A stretch of DNA of 64,000 bases from Membranihabitans maritimus (GTDB taxonomy: Bacteria; Bacteroidota; Bacteroidia; Chitinophagales; Saprospiraceae). Where the stretch lies: contig NZ_JAJSLW010000008.1 of the NCBI RefSeq assembly GCF_021729145.1, positions 186,001-250,000 of the forward strand, read 5' to 3'. Positions 28,014-37,600 of this stretch are shown piece by piece. The notes below the pieces were generated by a model. That model did not search any database. It saw nothing but the letters and a program-made list of their open reading frames with translations, and was not told the origin of the DNA. Position numbers and translations under genes: made by a program. The stretch's first letter is position 1; the number at the start of each line of letters is the position of its first letter.

Positions 28014-30497
28014 TTGATTATGTCAAGAGGGAAGAAAAGTTTTGTAGTAATTTTAGTGGTTTTTATTTTTCTCATAAATCTCCTTCCGGAATTGGTATTT
28101 GGTCAGGAATTAGGCGAGAAGGATAATGTAGGCTTTTGGTTTTTCCATATGTTGGGTCGGTTTCATCCGATGGTAGTCCATTTTCCCATCAGTTTTATTC
28201 TTCTGGCTGCGGTACTGGAATTGTATTCCCTGAAAAATTATGAATCAAAGTATCGTACAGCCATCAATACGATGCTTTATGCCGGGGTGGGTTTTTCGAT
28301 AGTATCTATTGTGTTTGGTTTGTTATTGAAGTCTTATGATGAGATCAGTGGCAGTTTGTTGAACCTCCATCAGTGGTTGGGCATTGCTACGGGGGTATTA
28401 AGTGTGGCTACCCTGTGGACCGTATGGCAGATAAAGGAACAAAATCGGAACCTGGTGTTATTGTATCGGTCGTTACTTTTTGGGACTGCGATTGGGGTGA
28501 CACTGGCAGGTCATTTCGGCGCTTCAGTAACCCACGGTTCGGATTATTTACGTTCAGTTACTCCCTGGGCGAACGAAGAAGTCCTTGCCATGGATGAGAA
28601 TTTGAATCTGTCAGAATTTCAGGGTGAAGGAGAGGTTTCGATGGAGTCGAAGCTTAAATTATTAAATAATGTGCGGGCGGTATTTGCCCATAAGTGTTAT
28701 AAGTGTCACAGTTCGGATAAGATGGAGGGGGAATTGCGATTGGATGAAAAAGAATTTGTTTTTAAAGGTGGGGAGAATGGAGAAATATTGATTCCCGGGG
28801 ATCCGGAAAATAGCGATATCGTTCGCAGAATTAATTTGCCTGAAGGCCACGACGATGTGATGCCGAGTAAAGGGAAATTATTATCAGAAGAAGAAAAATC
28901 ATTGATTGCGTTGTGGATTCAAAACGGGGCTATATGGCCTGAGGGAGCAGAAGGCCAGGGTATATTCCGGGTGGCGGATTTAGCCCCGAGAGAACCGAAT
29001 GTACCGGTGGATAGCCGTAATTTTGAAAACAAAGTGGATGTTTGGGTAGATGCGTATTTCCGGGAACATGGAATTGAGTGGAGAGATGTAGTAGACGACA
29101 AGACCTACCTGAAGCGGATCTATTTGGATATTGTCGGGTTACTTCCGGAACCGGAAGAGATTGAATCCTTTGCCAGGGATGACGATCCTGAAAAACGGAA
29201 AAAGAAAGTGCTAGAATTGTTGTCCCGGGATGCGGATTATACCTTGCACTGGCTATCATTCTGGAATGACATTTTACGTAATGATTATACGGGTACAGGA
29301 TATATAACGAAGGGACGTTTCAGTATTACGGAATGGTTGTATAGGGCATTGGAGGAAAATAAATCGTATGATGCGATGGTAAAGGAATTGCTCAGTCCGA
29401 GCGAAGAATCGCGTGGATTTATTGCAGGGATCCAATGGCGAGGGACGGTGAATGCGAGTCAGCGCACGGAAATGCAGGCGGCCCAGAATGTTGCCCAAGT
29501 AATGTTGGGACTTAATTTGAAATGTGCTTCCTGCCACGACAGTTTTATCAGTGATTGGAAATTGGAAGATGCATATGCCTTTGCTAATATTTTTGCGGAC
29601 TCCACACTAGAGATCAACCGTTGTGATAAGCCGATAGGGAAGTATGCAGGGACACGGATTATGTGGGAAGAGTTGGGGGCGATTGATAGTACGGCAACGC
29701 GAAAGAAAAAGATGGAACAATTGTCGGAGCGTTTGGTACAACCGGAAAACGGCAGGTTATACCGGACAATCGTGAATCGGTATTGGGCCCAGTTGATGGG
29801 ACGAGGAATAATTGAACCTGTGGATGAGATGGATAATCTTCCCTGGAGTCAAGATTTGCTGGATTGGCTGGCGGTTGATTTTGAAGAAAAGGGTTCGGAT
29901 TTGAAGGACTTGATATTCCAAATCGTTACTTCCCGTATTTATCAAATGCCGACAGTAGAGATCGCGGATCCGGCGGACTTAAAAGCCGAAGATTTTGTAT
30001 TTAAAGGAATGGTAAGAAGACGGGTTACAGCGGAGCAGTTTTCAGATGCGGTCAGCCAGGTGTTTTACCCCGTGTATGATTACAACGAAATAAAGTACAA
30101 CCCTTATGGTGAAAATAAGACGGATACGTTACCTCCTTTCTATACACGTGCGTCACTGGTAGCGAATAATTCTTTTTTGACGGCATTGGGTCGTCCCAAT
30201 CGTGAAGTAGTGGCTACGGACCGGACATCGGAGGCGAGTTTGTTGGAAGCGTTGGAGTTAACAAACGGTGAGCGGTTGAATATGCGATTGAAGGAAGGTG
30301 CAGAGAAGTGGGTGTCGAATCACTCATCGAGTGAAAAAATCGTTGCAGCAACATATGCGAAAGCATTGGGCCGGAAGCCCAATGCTGAAGAGTTGAAGAT
30401 AGCGGTTGAGGCTCTGGGGACTAATCCGGATACGGGGAAGGTTCAGGATTTTTTCTGGGCGATGGTATTGCATCCGGAATTTCAGTTGATTTATTAA
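28014..30497 (+). CDS. DUF2231 membrane / cytochrome c / DUF1549 / DUF1553 fusion protein
   Basis: An 827-aa multi-domain protein. The N-terminus is a DUF2231-type membrane module with about four spans (residues about 10-190; FHPMVVHFPISFILLAA). Next is a PSCyt1-type cytochrome c domain (heme motif CYKCH at 228-232, then GELRLDEKE and VMPSKGKLL). Then comes DUF1549 (about 335-540, with a second CxxCH, CASCH at 504-508), and DUF1553 makes up the rest (VNRYWAQLMGRGIIEPVDEM, VVATDRTSEASLLEALELTN). This architecture is abundant in Planctomycetes and found in some Bacteroidota; its biochemical role is unsettled, with redox or sulfated-glycan processing as suggestions. Its customary partner, a DUF1501 protein, follows. 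Confidence 0.9.
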   Translation: MIMSRGKKSFVVILVVFIFLINLLPELVFGQELGEKDNVGFWFFHMLGRFHPMVVHFPISFILLAAVLELYSLKNYESKYRTAINTMLYAGVGFSIVSIVFGLLLKSYDEISGSLLNLHQWLGIATGVLSVATLWTVWQIKEQNRNLVLLYRSLLFGTAIGVTLAGHFGASVTHGSDYLRSVTPWANEEVLAMDENLNLSEFQGEGEVSMESKLKLLNNVRAVFAHKCYKCHSSDKMEGELRLDEKEFVFKGGENGEILIPGDPENSDIVRRINLPEGHDDVMPSKGKLLSEEEKSLIALWIQNGAIWPEGAEGQGIFRVADLAPREPNVPVDSRNFENKVDVWVDAYFREHGIEWRDVVDDKTYLKRIYLDIVGLLPEPEEIESFARDDDPEKRKKKVLELLSRDADYTLHWLSFWNDILRNDYTGTGYITKGRFSITEWLYRALEENKSYDAMVKELLSPSEESRGFIAGIQWRGTVNASQRTEMQAAQNVAQVMLGLNLKCASCHDSFISDWKLEDAYAFANIFADSTLEINRCDKPIGKYAGTRIMWEELGAIDSTATRKKKMEQLSERLVQPENGRLYRTIVNRYWAQLMGRGIIEPVDEMDNLPWSQDLLDWLAVDFEEKGSDLKDLIFQIVTSRIYQMPTVEIADPADLKAEDFVFKGMVRRRVTAEQFSDAVSQVFYPVYDYNEIKYNPYGENKTDTLPPFYTRASLVANNSFLTALGRPNREVVATDRTSEASLLEALELTNGERLNMRLKEGAEKWVSNHSSSEKIVAATYAKALGRKPNAEELKIAVEALGTNPDTGKVQDFFWAMVLHPEFQLIY

Positions 30498-30554
30498 AAT
30501 GTAATGATGATACTCATATTTTAAAACGGACTTTCGACGGGAGTAATATTGCTG

Positions 30555-30586
30555 TCCCCCACTGGCAGGGGATTAGGGGGGTGGAT
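30555..30586 (+). repeat. REP-like G/C-rich palindromic element, copy 1
   Basis: TCCCCCACTGGCAGGGG followed by ATTAGG and GGGGTGGAT. The first part folds into a stem of CCCC with GGGG, in sharp contrast to the A/T-rich surroundings. An inverted copy lies at 30718-30756. Confidence 0.6.
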
Positions 30587-30717
30587 TGAGAAGTTCTATT
30601 TGCTTTTTATGTTGTGTTTTACAATGACAAGTATTTGATAGACAAAAACATATGAAGCAAATAATGAAAGAAATAATTATTTGTCGAATTTACGTTATTG
30701 TAAGGGGTGTATGAAAT

Positions 30718-30756
30718 ATCCACCCCCGGCCAAAGACCACCCCCGCCAGCGGGGGA
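30718..30756 (-). repeat. REP-like G/C-rich palindromic element, inverted copy 2
   Basis: Read on the minus strand it is TCCCCCGCTGGCGGGGG, then TGGTCTTTGGCC and GGGGGTGGAT, matching the copy at 30555-30586 at both ends. It ends 7 bases before the DUF1501 start chosen here. Its stem (CCCCCGCCAGCGGGGG on the plus strand) would form directly upstream of that start and could affect translation or mRNA stability. Confidence 0.6.
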
Positions 30757-30763
30757 TATTAAC

Positions 30764-32224
30764 ATGGCAAAAAATGATAAGATTTTAAAAAAAGATAAGA
30801 TGAGTGCGGAAATCAAGCGGAGAGAATTTTTACAACAGATGAGCAGGGCTGCTTTAGGGACCATGGCGATGGGAGCTCCTCTTTCGGGGCTATTGAGTTC
30901 ATGTAGTAAGCCGAGTATACAATCGAGTGCTGATGCGGTAATATTGTTGTATATGGCCGGGGGCATGGCGCATACGGAGACCTTTGATCCGAAGCGGTAT
31001 ACGCCGTTTAGCAAGGGGATGCAGGCGAATGATGTGTTGAGTACATTTAAGTCGAAACCTACGGTTCTGGATGGAATTGAATTTTCAGAGGGTTTGGAGA
31101 CCCTTGGGGGGATTATGGACCGGGGGACGTTGATCCGGTCGTATGTGGCTGCGGACCTGGGACATATTCTCCACACCCGGCACCAGTATCATTGGCATAC
31201 ATGTTATGAGCCTCCGCAATCAGTGACGGTACCGCATATAGGTTCCTGGATTGCGAAGGAGTTGGGGCCGAAGAATCCGGTCATCCCGGCGTTTATCGAT
31301 ATTGGCCAGCGATTTGATGTGGGGGAAGGGGAAGAATTAAAAGCCTACCACAGTGCCGGATTTTTGGGTAGTGAATACGGACCGTTTTCAATTCCGGACC
31401 CGACATCGGGCCTGGACAGTGTACGTCCGCCGGTAGGGATGTCGAATACACGCTTTGAAAAGCGGAACCAATTGTACAATGATCTGATTAGTGCCAGTAA
31501 AATGGGTGAATACGGGAGTGACTATCAAAAGGAGTCGCTAAAAGCGTCGATGGAACAGGCGTACCGGTTATTGAAATCCCCGGAGGCGCAAGCGTTTGAC
31601 CTTAGTAAAGAAAAAAAGGAAAAATATGATATCTACAATACGGGCAAGTTTGGCCTGGGATGTTTAATGGCGAAGCGATTGGTGGAGCAGGGGGCGCGTT
31701 TTATTAGTGTTTCCTCGGAGTATATACCGTTTGAAGGCTGGGATACGCATGAAAACGGGCACACGCGATTGAAGGATATGAAAAAGATGATCGACAAGCC
31801 GATAGCACAATTAATCAAAGACCTGGATGAAAGCGGTCATTTGGATCGGACCATGGTGATCGTAGCGAGTGAATTCAGTCGGGATATGATGGTAGAGGGA
31901 CGTCCGGACAAAACGGTAAAGGAGCAAGTCAAGCAACCGGATGTCATTCAGGAATTGAAACACTATGGGATGCACCGCCACTTTACGGACGGATGTTCGA
32001 TATTGATGTTTGGAGGCGGTATCAAGCGGGGGCATGTGTATGGAAAAACGGCGGAGGAACGGCCCTGTAAGACGATCGAAAAACCGATCCGCATAGACGG
32101 GATCCACCAAACGATGTATCACGCTTTGGGGATCCCACAGGATACGCATTACATAATAGAGAAAAGGCCCTTTTATACGACCCCGGATGGTCACGGTGAA
32201 GCGGAATTGGAGCTCCTGGTATAG
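30764..32224 (+). CDS. DUF1501 family protein, exported
   Basis: I start at the ATG at 30764 (486 aa), because the frame upstream (open from 30707) is the G/C-rich repeat; the ATG at 30800 is another option. The N-terminus has a Tat-like motif (RREFLQQMSRAALG), then LSGLLSSC, which could also be a lipobox. The body matches DUF1501, an alkaline-phosphatase-superfamily relative: LYMAGGMAHTETFDPKRYTP near the N-terminus, VSSEYIPFEGWDTHENGHTR, VIVASEFSRDM and a late HRHFTDGCSILMFGGGIKRG. These proteins accompany DUF1549/DUF1553 proteins in Planctomycetes and marine Bacteroidota. Codon and base use is richer in G+C than in the PUL genes. Confidence 0.9.
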   Translation: MAKNDKILKKDKMSAEIKRREFLQQMSRAALGTMAMGAPLSGLLSSCSKPSIQSSADAVILLYMAGGMAHTETFDPKRYTPFSKGMQANDVLSTFKSKPTVLDGIEFSEGLETLGGIMDRGTLIRSYVAADLGHILHTRHQYHWHTCYEPPQSVTVPHIGSWIAKELGPKNPVIPAFIDIGQRFDVGEGEELKAYHSAGFLGSEYGPFSIPDPTSGLDSVRPPVGMSNTRFEKRNQLYNDLISASKMGEYGSDYQKESLKASMEQAYRLLKSPEAQAFDLSKEKKEKYDIYNTGKFGLGCLMAKRLVEQGARFISVSSEYIPFEGWDTHENGHTRLKDMKKMIDKPIAQLIKDLDESGHLDRTMVIVASEFSRDMMVEGRPDKTVKEQVKQPDVIQELKHYGMHRHFTDGCSILMFGGGIKRGHVYGKTAEERPCKTIEKPIRIDGIHQTMYHALGIPQDTHYIIEKRPFYTTPDGHGEAELELLV

Positions 32225-33190
32225 CTATTGTACCACCAGCTTACGGACAAACCGGTCATTTCCGGATCGTATTTCGATAAAGTACATTCCGGCCGACAAG
32301 CCAGCGGGTAAGCTTAGCGCAGATTCGCCCGGGATCTCGTCAGTGTGAAATAGCGTCCGTCCCTGCACATCCCTGAGCATCCATTCCCATGTCTCCTGTA
32401 TATGGCTTTCGGTTCCATCGATATAAACCTGTGCATATCCCTGCGGCACCGGGTTGGGGTATAGCCGGATGTCCGGCGCTTTAGGTTCGGATTCAGAGGA
32501 AGAAAGCAGGTAGGCCGTATCGCAGGCAATATCCACTCGCTTTTAAAAAATGGTGGAATCCTGGTAACAGCGGAGCGAGAAAGGGCAATAGGCGTCGCAA
32601 ACGCCGTTATAGTTTGGTAGTAGAAATTCTTGGTTGCCTATTTTTTCAATAATTTCCCCGTACATCTGGTAACTGGTATAAAATCTTGAATAATTAGTGC
32701 TGACTATTTGGGTGCGCAGGGTATCGCCATCTAGTACTCTTTCTCCGGTAGAATCAATGACAACCTGTATCATGGTATCGTTTTCTATATTTGGGCGATA
32801 AGGTTCCGGAGTAACGATGTTCATGGTGTCGCCCTCTTCCAGACTAAAATCGTAGAGAAGCTCGAATGTATTTTCCCTTAGATAATAAATTGAATCGCCC
32901 TGTTGGTGAAGAATAATTCGTCCTTCGGGGAAAACATCCGGGGCATGAAGCGTATCACCACTATGATAGTAGATGGTTCCCTCTATGATACGCGCCGGTT
33001 TTTCATTGACCATAGTATCTTTGATCGACTCCATCTTCAACGCGTTTGCCTGTGGATAAACATTGCTGCTATTGAAATTGTAATACCAGGTCGTCCCGAT
33101 AGGAGCCCATTCGGCACTATCTGACTGGGTATAAAGATGTGTGCAGATCGTCAATGATAGAGTTATGAAAAGAACTATACGGTAATGCAT
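32225..33190 (-). pseudogene. Type IX-secreted protein split by an in-frame stop
   Basis: An ATG at 33190 opens a 215-aa frame with signal peptide (MHYRIVLFITLSLTICTHLY) that ends at TAA (32545-32543). Two codons further, in the same frame, the protein sequence resumes (KRVDIACDTAYLL) and runs to 32225 as a type IX secretion C-terminal sorting domain (IRLYPNPVPQGYAQVYIDG, SLPAGLSAGMYFIEI, FVRKLVVQ). Without the stop the product would have 321 residues. The cargo part (TTWYYNFNSSN, TMNIVTPEPYR) has no recognised function. As read, the secreted part would lack its sorting domain. A GTG at 32536 could restart the tail but would have no signal peptide. It is convergent with the DUF1501 gene, whose stop abuts it. 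Confidence 0.75.
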
Positions 33191-33406
33191 TGTACTATAG
33201 ATTGTTAGCCTTAATTGTTTTAGAAAAAAATAGAGAAATTACTCGCATATAAGAAATATTTTAACGTATAATTGTTGTTTTTGCAGAATAGTAGTAAAGT
33301 TAATATTTTAAATTCTTTTACTTTTTGCCTATATATAGTAGGCATTGGTATGAAAGTTTTGTCCTGCCATATTGTATTTTCGGATTGTTAAATACATGAA
33401 AATAAA

Positions 33407-34645
33407 ATGGTGTCAGGTCTGTGTTTTGTCAGAAAGTATTGGTTTGGAGTGTTTTTTGTGCAACTTTGTTTTGTGGCCGGAGTGGCTGGTCAAAGCAATG
33501 TTCAGCATGCCAATTCTTATAACTTATTCAATTTTTCTCAATCGGATCGGATTGTTTTTGTAGGGAATTCACTGCTGGAAGAGGCGGGGAACTATGGGAT
33601 ATTGGAATGGATGTTTATGAGCGCCTGGCCGGGCAAAGACCTGACGTTTCGGAACCTTGGATGGTCGGGTGATACGGCAGATGGGAAAGCACGGAGTTAT
33701 ATTTCACGTCCGCCTGAGCCATATGAATTGCTGATACAACAGATTGATACACTGGATCCGGCACTTGTGGTTATTGGATATGGGGGAGTGGAGGCCTATG
33801 AAGGGGAATCGGGAGTGGAAGAATTTGGAAAAAATCTCGGTCGGTTGATAGCGGATATTGATAGTTTGGGAGCTGAGTCCATTGTTTTGTCCACCATTCC
33901 TCAGGTAGTGGGTCGGGATTTGCCTATTGACGTTACGGATCGGAATACCCATCTGGAAATATACTCCAACCGGATCCGTGAAGTTGCGGATAAGTACAAT
34001 AAGAAATATGTGGATTTATATTCTGTAATGTCATCACTTGGGAATGAAGCATATACTACAGATGGGATTCATCTGAATGGCAAGGGCTATTTTACGATGG
34101 GAGAAAGGATATTAGGAGTGTTGGGTTATACCCTGCCGGAATGGGAATTGAGGATTGATGCGAAAGAAGGGAAAGTGGGATCGTCAAGTGGGGTAGAAGT
34201 CTTCATGAATACAATAGACCGAACGGAAATTGACTTAAATCTCCAATCGAAAGCGCATCCTGTGATGGTTGCGGGGGAGAATGTATTGAAGAGGAGAATA
34301 ATTGTAGAAGGATTAAAAAAGGGAATTTATAACTTGTCTATTGATGGGGAGCATGTGTTGGCTTGTACCTCATCTGACTTTACTGAAGGAGTCGTTATTC
34401 GCCAGGGGCCGGCTATGGATATGGCCAGGGATATCCAAACCAAGTATAAGGAAATAAATGACCTGTATTTTTGGGAATACCGACCCTTAAATCGTACATA
34501 TTTGGTAGGATTTCGGCGGTATGAACAGGGGCAAAACTCTTATGAATTGGCAGTGAATAGTATATTTATTGATCGGTTGGAAGAGAAGATATTTCAGGAG
34601 AAAAATCGAGCGCCCGAAACGTTGCGAATTACAAGAATTAAATAA
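33407..34645 (+). CDS. Secreted SGNH/GDSL-type hydrolase, block I GNS
   Basis: 412 aa with a hydrophobic export signal (about 10-28, ending VAGVAGQ). The SGNH fold is indicated by block I IVFVGNSLLEEAG (53-55 read GNS where GDS is usual), GWSGDTADGKARSY, a block III region around VVIGYGGVEAYEGE, and DGIHLNGKGYF with D219 and H222 as the Asp-His pair. This type is a regular member of Planctomycetes-like cytochrome cassettes. It is followed four bases later by the large cytochrome/NHL protein, so the two are surely co-transcribed. It probably removes acyl groups from a polysaccharide; the exact substrate is unknown. Confidence 0.82.
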   Translation: MVSGLCFVRKYWFGVFFVQLCFVAGVAGQSNVQHANSYNLFNFSQSDRIVFVGNSLLEEAGNYGILEWMFMSAWPGKDLTFRNLGWSGDTADGKARSYISRPPEPYELLIQQIDTLDPALVVIGYGGVEAYEGESGVEEFGKNLGRLIADIDSLGAESIVLSTIPQVVGRDLPIDVTDRNTHLEIYSNRIREVADKYNKKYVDLYSVMSSLGNEAYTTDGIHLNGKGYFTMGERILGVLGYTLPEWELRIDAKEGKVGSSSGVEVFMNTIDRTEIDLNLQSKAHPVMVAGENVLKRRIIVEGLKKGIYNLSIDGEHVLACTSSDFTEGVVIRQGPAMDMARDIQTKYKEINDLYFWEYRPLNRTYLVGFRRYEQGQNSYELAVNSIFIDRLEEKIFQEKNRAPETLRITRIK

Positions 34646-34649
34646 TCTA

Positions 34650-37600
34650 ATGGAAGAAATAACGATAATTCGAAAATGGATTCACCCCTTAAGGGTGTCT
34701 GTTGTAGTCGAAAAGAGTCGCTTGGGATTGTGGTTGGTAAGTATGTTTTTGACCCTTCAACTATCAGCCCAGGATCAATTACAAAGCATACCCGATTCGG
34801 ATCCGGAATACGAAAAAAGTACCTTGTATCCGGCGGAAGGATTGGAAGTAAACCTGTTTGCTTCAGAGCCGATGATTGAAAAGCCTATCCAGATGAACTG
34901 GGATGAGCAAGGGCGGTTGTGGGTGGTAGGAAGCAATCAATATCCCCAGCCGAAGCCGGGAGCCTTGCCATCGGGAAAAGTATATATATTGGAAGATACG
35001 GATCATGATGGCCGGGCGGATACCTCGATCGTTTTTGCGGAGGGGTTGCGAGTTCCCACGGCGGTGTTGCCGGGAGACGGGGGGGTATACGTGGCCAATT
35101 CCACCGAGGTATTACATTTGAAAGATACGGATGGCGATGGGAAGGCAGATGAAAGGCATGTGATCCTATCGGGATTTGGAACCGGAGACACGCACCACTT
35201 GATTCATACCTTTCGCTGGGGGCCGGACGGAAGTTTATTTTTCAATCAATCTATTTACATATACAGTCATGTGGAGACGCCATATGGAGTTAGGCGACTA
35301 GAAGGTGGAGGCGTATGGCGCTACAGAAATGAAACGAAGGAACTGGAAATATTTGCCAGAGGACTGATCAACCCATGGGGATTGCAATTCAATAAATACG
35401 GACAATCGTTTCTTACCGATGGAGCCGGTGGAGAAGGGATCAATTATGCCTTTCAGGGAGCCACATTTGCGACTGCTCCAGGTGCGGAACGGATTATCAG
35501 CGGTCTGAACCCCGGACAACCAAAACATAGTGGACTGGATATTATCACGGGGAGCCATATGCCGGGTCCCTGGAAAGGGAGTTTGATTACGAATGATTTT
35601 CGGGCGAATCGAATCAACCGGTTTTCACTGGAGAAACTGGAAAGTGGTTACGTATCCAAACAAGAAGAAGATATATTGTACTCGGATAATGTGGCCTTTC
35701 GTCCGGTGGATATTCTGGAAGGACCGGATGGTGCGATCTATGTGGCGGACTGGTACAATCCGATTATTCAGCATGGCGAAGTGGATTTTCGGGATCCTAG
35801 ACGCGACAGGGAAAATGGACGTATCTGGCGGATTACCAAAGAAGATAGTCCATTGGTTGAAGTTCCCGATATGGGGAGTGCCTCGAGCAGGGAATTATTG
35901 GATTATTTACAGAAACCGGAGGCATGGACACGAAACCAGGCCCGAAGGATATTGCGGGAAAGAGGAGCTGAAGAGGTTATTGAAGACCTGGAAAATTGGA
36001 TTGCAGGTCTTAAATCTAGTGACGAAAATTACCATCAGTATTTATTAGAAGCGTTTTGGGTGTATTCTTCACTTGATAAAAAAAATGAAAAAGTATTAGA
36101 AGAGTTATTAAATGCTTCAGAACCTTTAATTCGGGCGGCCGCTGTTCGGGGATTATACTTTCAATATGAAAAGTATCCAAAAGGTATGGATTACCTTCAA
36201 AAAGCGGTCAACGATTCCGACCCTGTAGTTCGCTTAGAAGCCGTCATCGCTTTACGGAAAAGTTCGGATGCGGCGGGATCGGCATTGGCGACAGAAGTCC
36301 TGAAATACGACATGGACCCATACCTGGATTTTGCTTTGTGGCAGACCCTGCGGGAGTTGGAGCCCATTTGGTTCGAAAGGTATCAAAAAGAAAAAGAATA
36401 TTTTGGTGACGATCATAAAACAGCCTATGCCCTTAAATCGATTTCGAACGTCGAAGCTATTTCGGATTTGGTGAAAATGTATAGTGAAAACCGGGTTCCG
36501 GAGGATTATACACCGGATGTCCATGCAGCTATTATTAAGTACGGGAGTCCGGAAGACCTGTCTGTTATATTCCATAAAATGTTTTCTGATGAGGGGAAAA
36601 TAGATGAATATCTCGATGTTTTAATAGCAGCAGCGGAGCAGCGCGATGTGAAGCCGGATGTAGAATACTCCGAGATTAAAACCTTATTCCAACAGGGGGA
36701 TTTTTTAATTGAAGATAAAGCTATCACCCTGGCAAGTCTTTGGAAATTGAGCCAATTCAGACCTGTATTTATCGAATGGGCCGAAAGTGATAATGTAGAT
36801 AAGATCCAATCGGGGGTAACTGCCATAGCCCGTTTAGCAGACGAAGAGAGTGAAAATCTTCTTATCGAATTTACGAAATCGGGACAGAAACTTGATTTGC
36901 AAATGGCGGCTATTCATCAATTAATTCCTATGGATGCGCAGCAGGCAGCTAAAAGTGCGGTGTCCCTTCTTGCTGATCTTGAAGATGAAGGAAAAATAAA
37001 GGAAATATTGTCTTCCTTTTATTGGAATGAAAACGGCTTAAAAAAATTGGTGGAAGCATTGTCCGTAGGAGAAGTTCCCGATCTGGTTTCCAAAGTGGGA
37101 TTGGAAGCCATTGGCTCTATGTCAAACCGCCGGAAAGAAAATCCGGATATTATGGCATTGACAGGTTTGTTGAAAAAAGGGGATTTTACATTGGCAAAAC
37201 CGACGATGCCGCAGGAATTAAATGAACGGGAGGCGGATCGGTTGGAATTGGATGTAAAAGCGTACGGAGATGCATCCCGAGGTGAACTTGTGTACCGGGA
37301 ATTGGGATGTGCCAGTTGCCACTCAATCGGGGGTGCCGGAGGTAAACTGGGTACGGATTTGAGTAGTTTGGGGGCGAATGCACCTACAGATTACATAATT
37401 AGTAGTGTATTGAAACCGGGCAATGAAATAAAGGACGGGTATGAACTCAACCAGGTCATCAAGAAAAATGGGAACGTCGTGATGGGGTATAAAGTTCGGG
37501 AGACGGAGGCTGAATTAGTGTTGCGGGACGTAGCGGGGAATGAAGTGTCGGTTCCCAAGTATCAAATTAATACGCATCAAAATGTACCGGGTTCCTTGAT

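Noticed and set aside
32536-32545. Frameshift in the type IX cargo gene
   Set aside because: The sequence before and after the TAA is in the same reading frame, so the break is an in-frame stop, not a frameshift.
33327-33345. TGCCTA/TAGGCA inverted repeat before the SGNH gene as an operator
   Set aside because: Only six-base arms, a single occurrence, and no matching regulator or good -7 element nearby.
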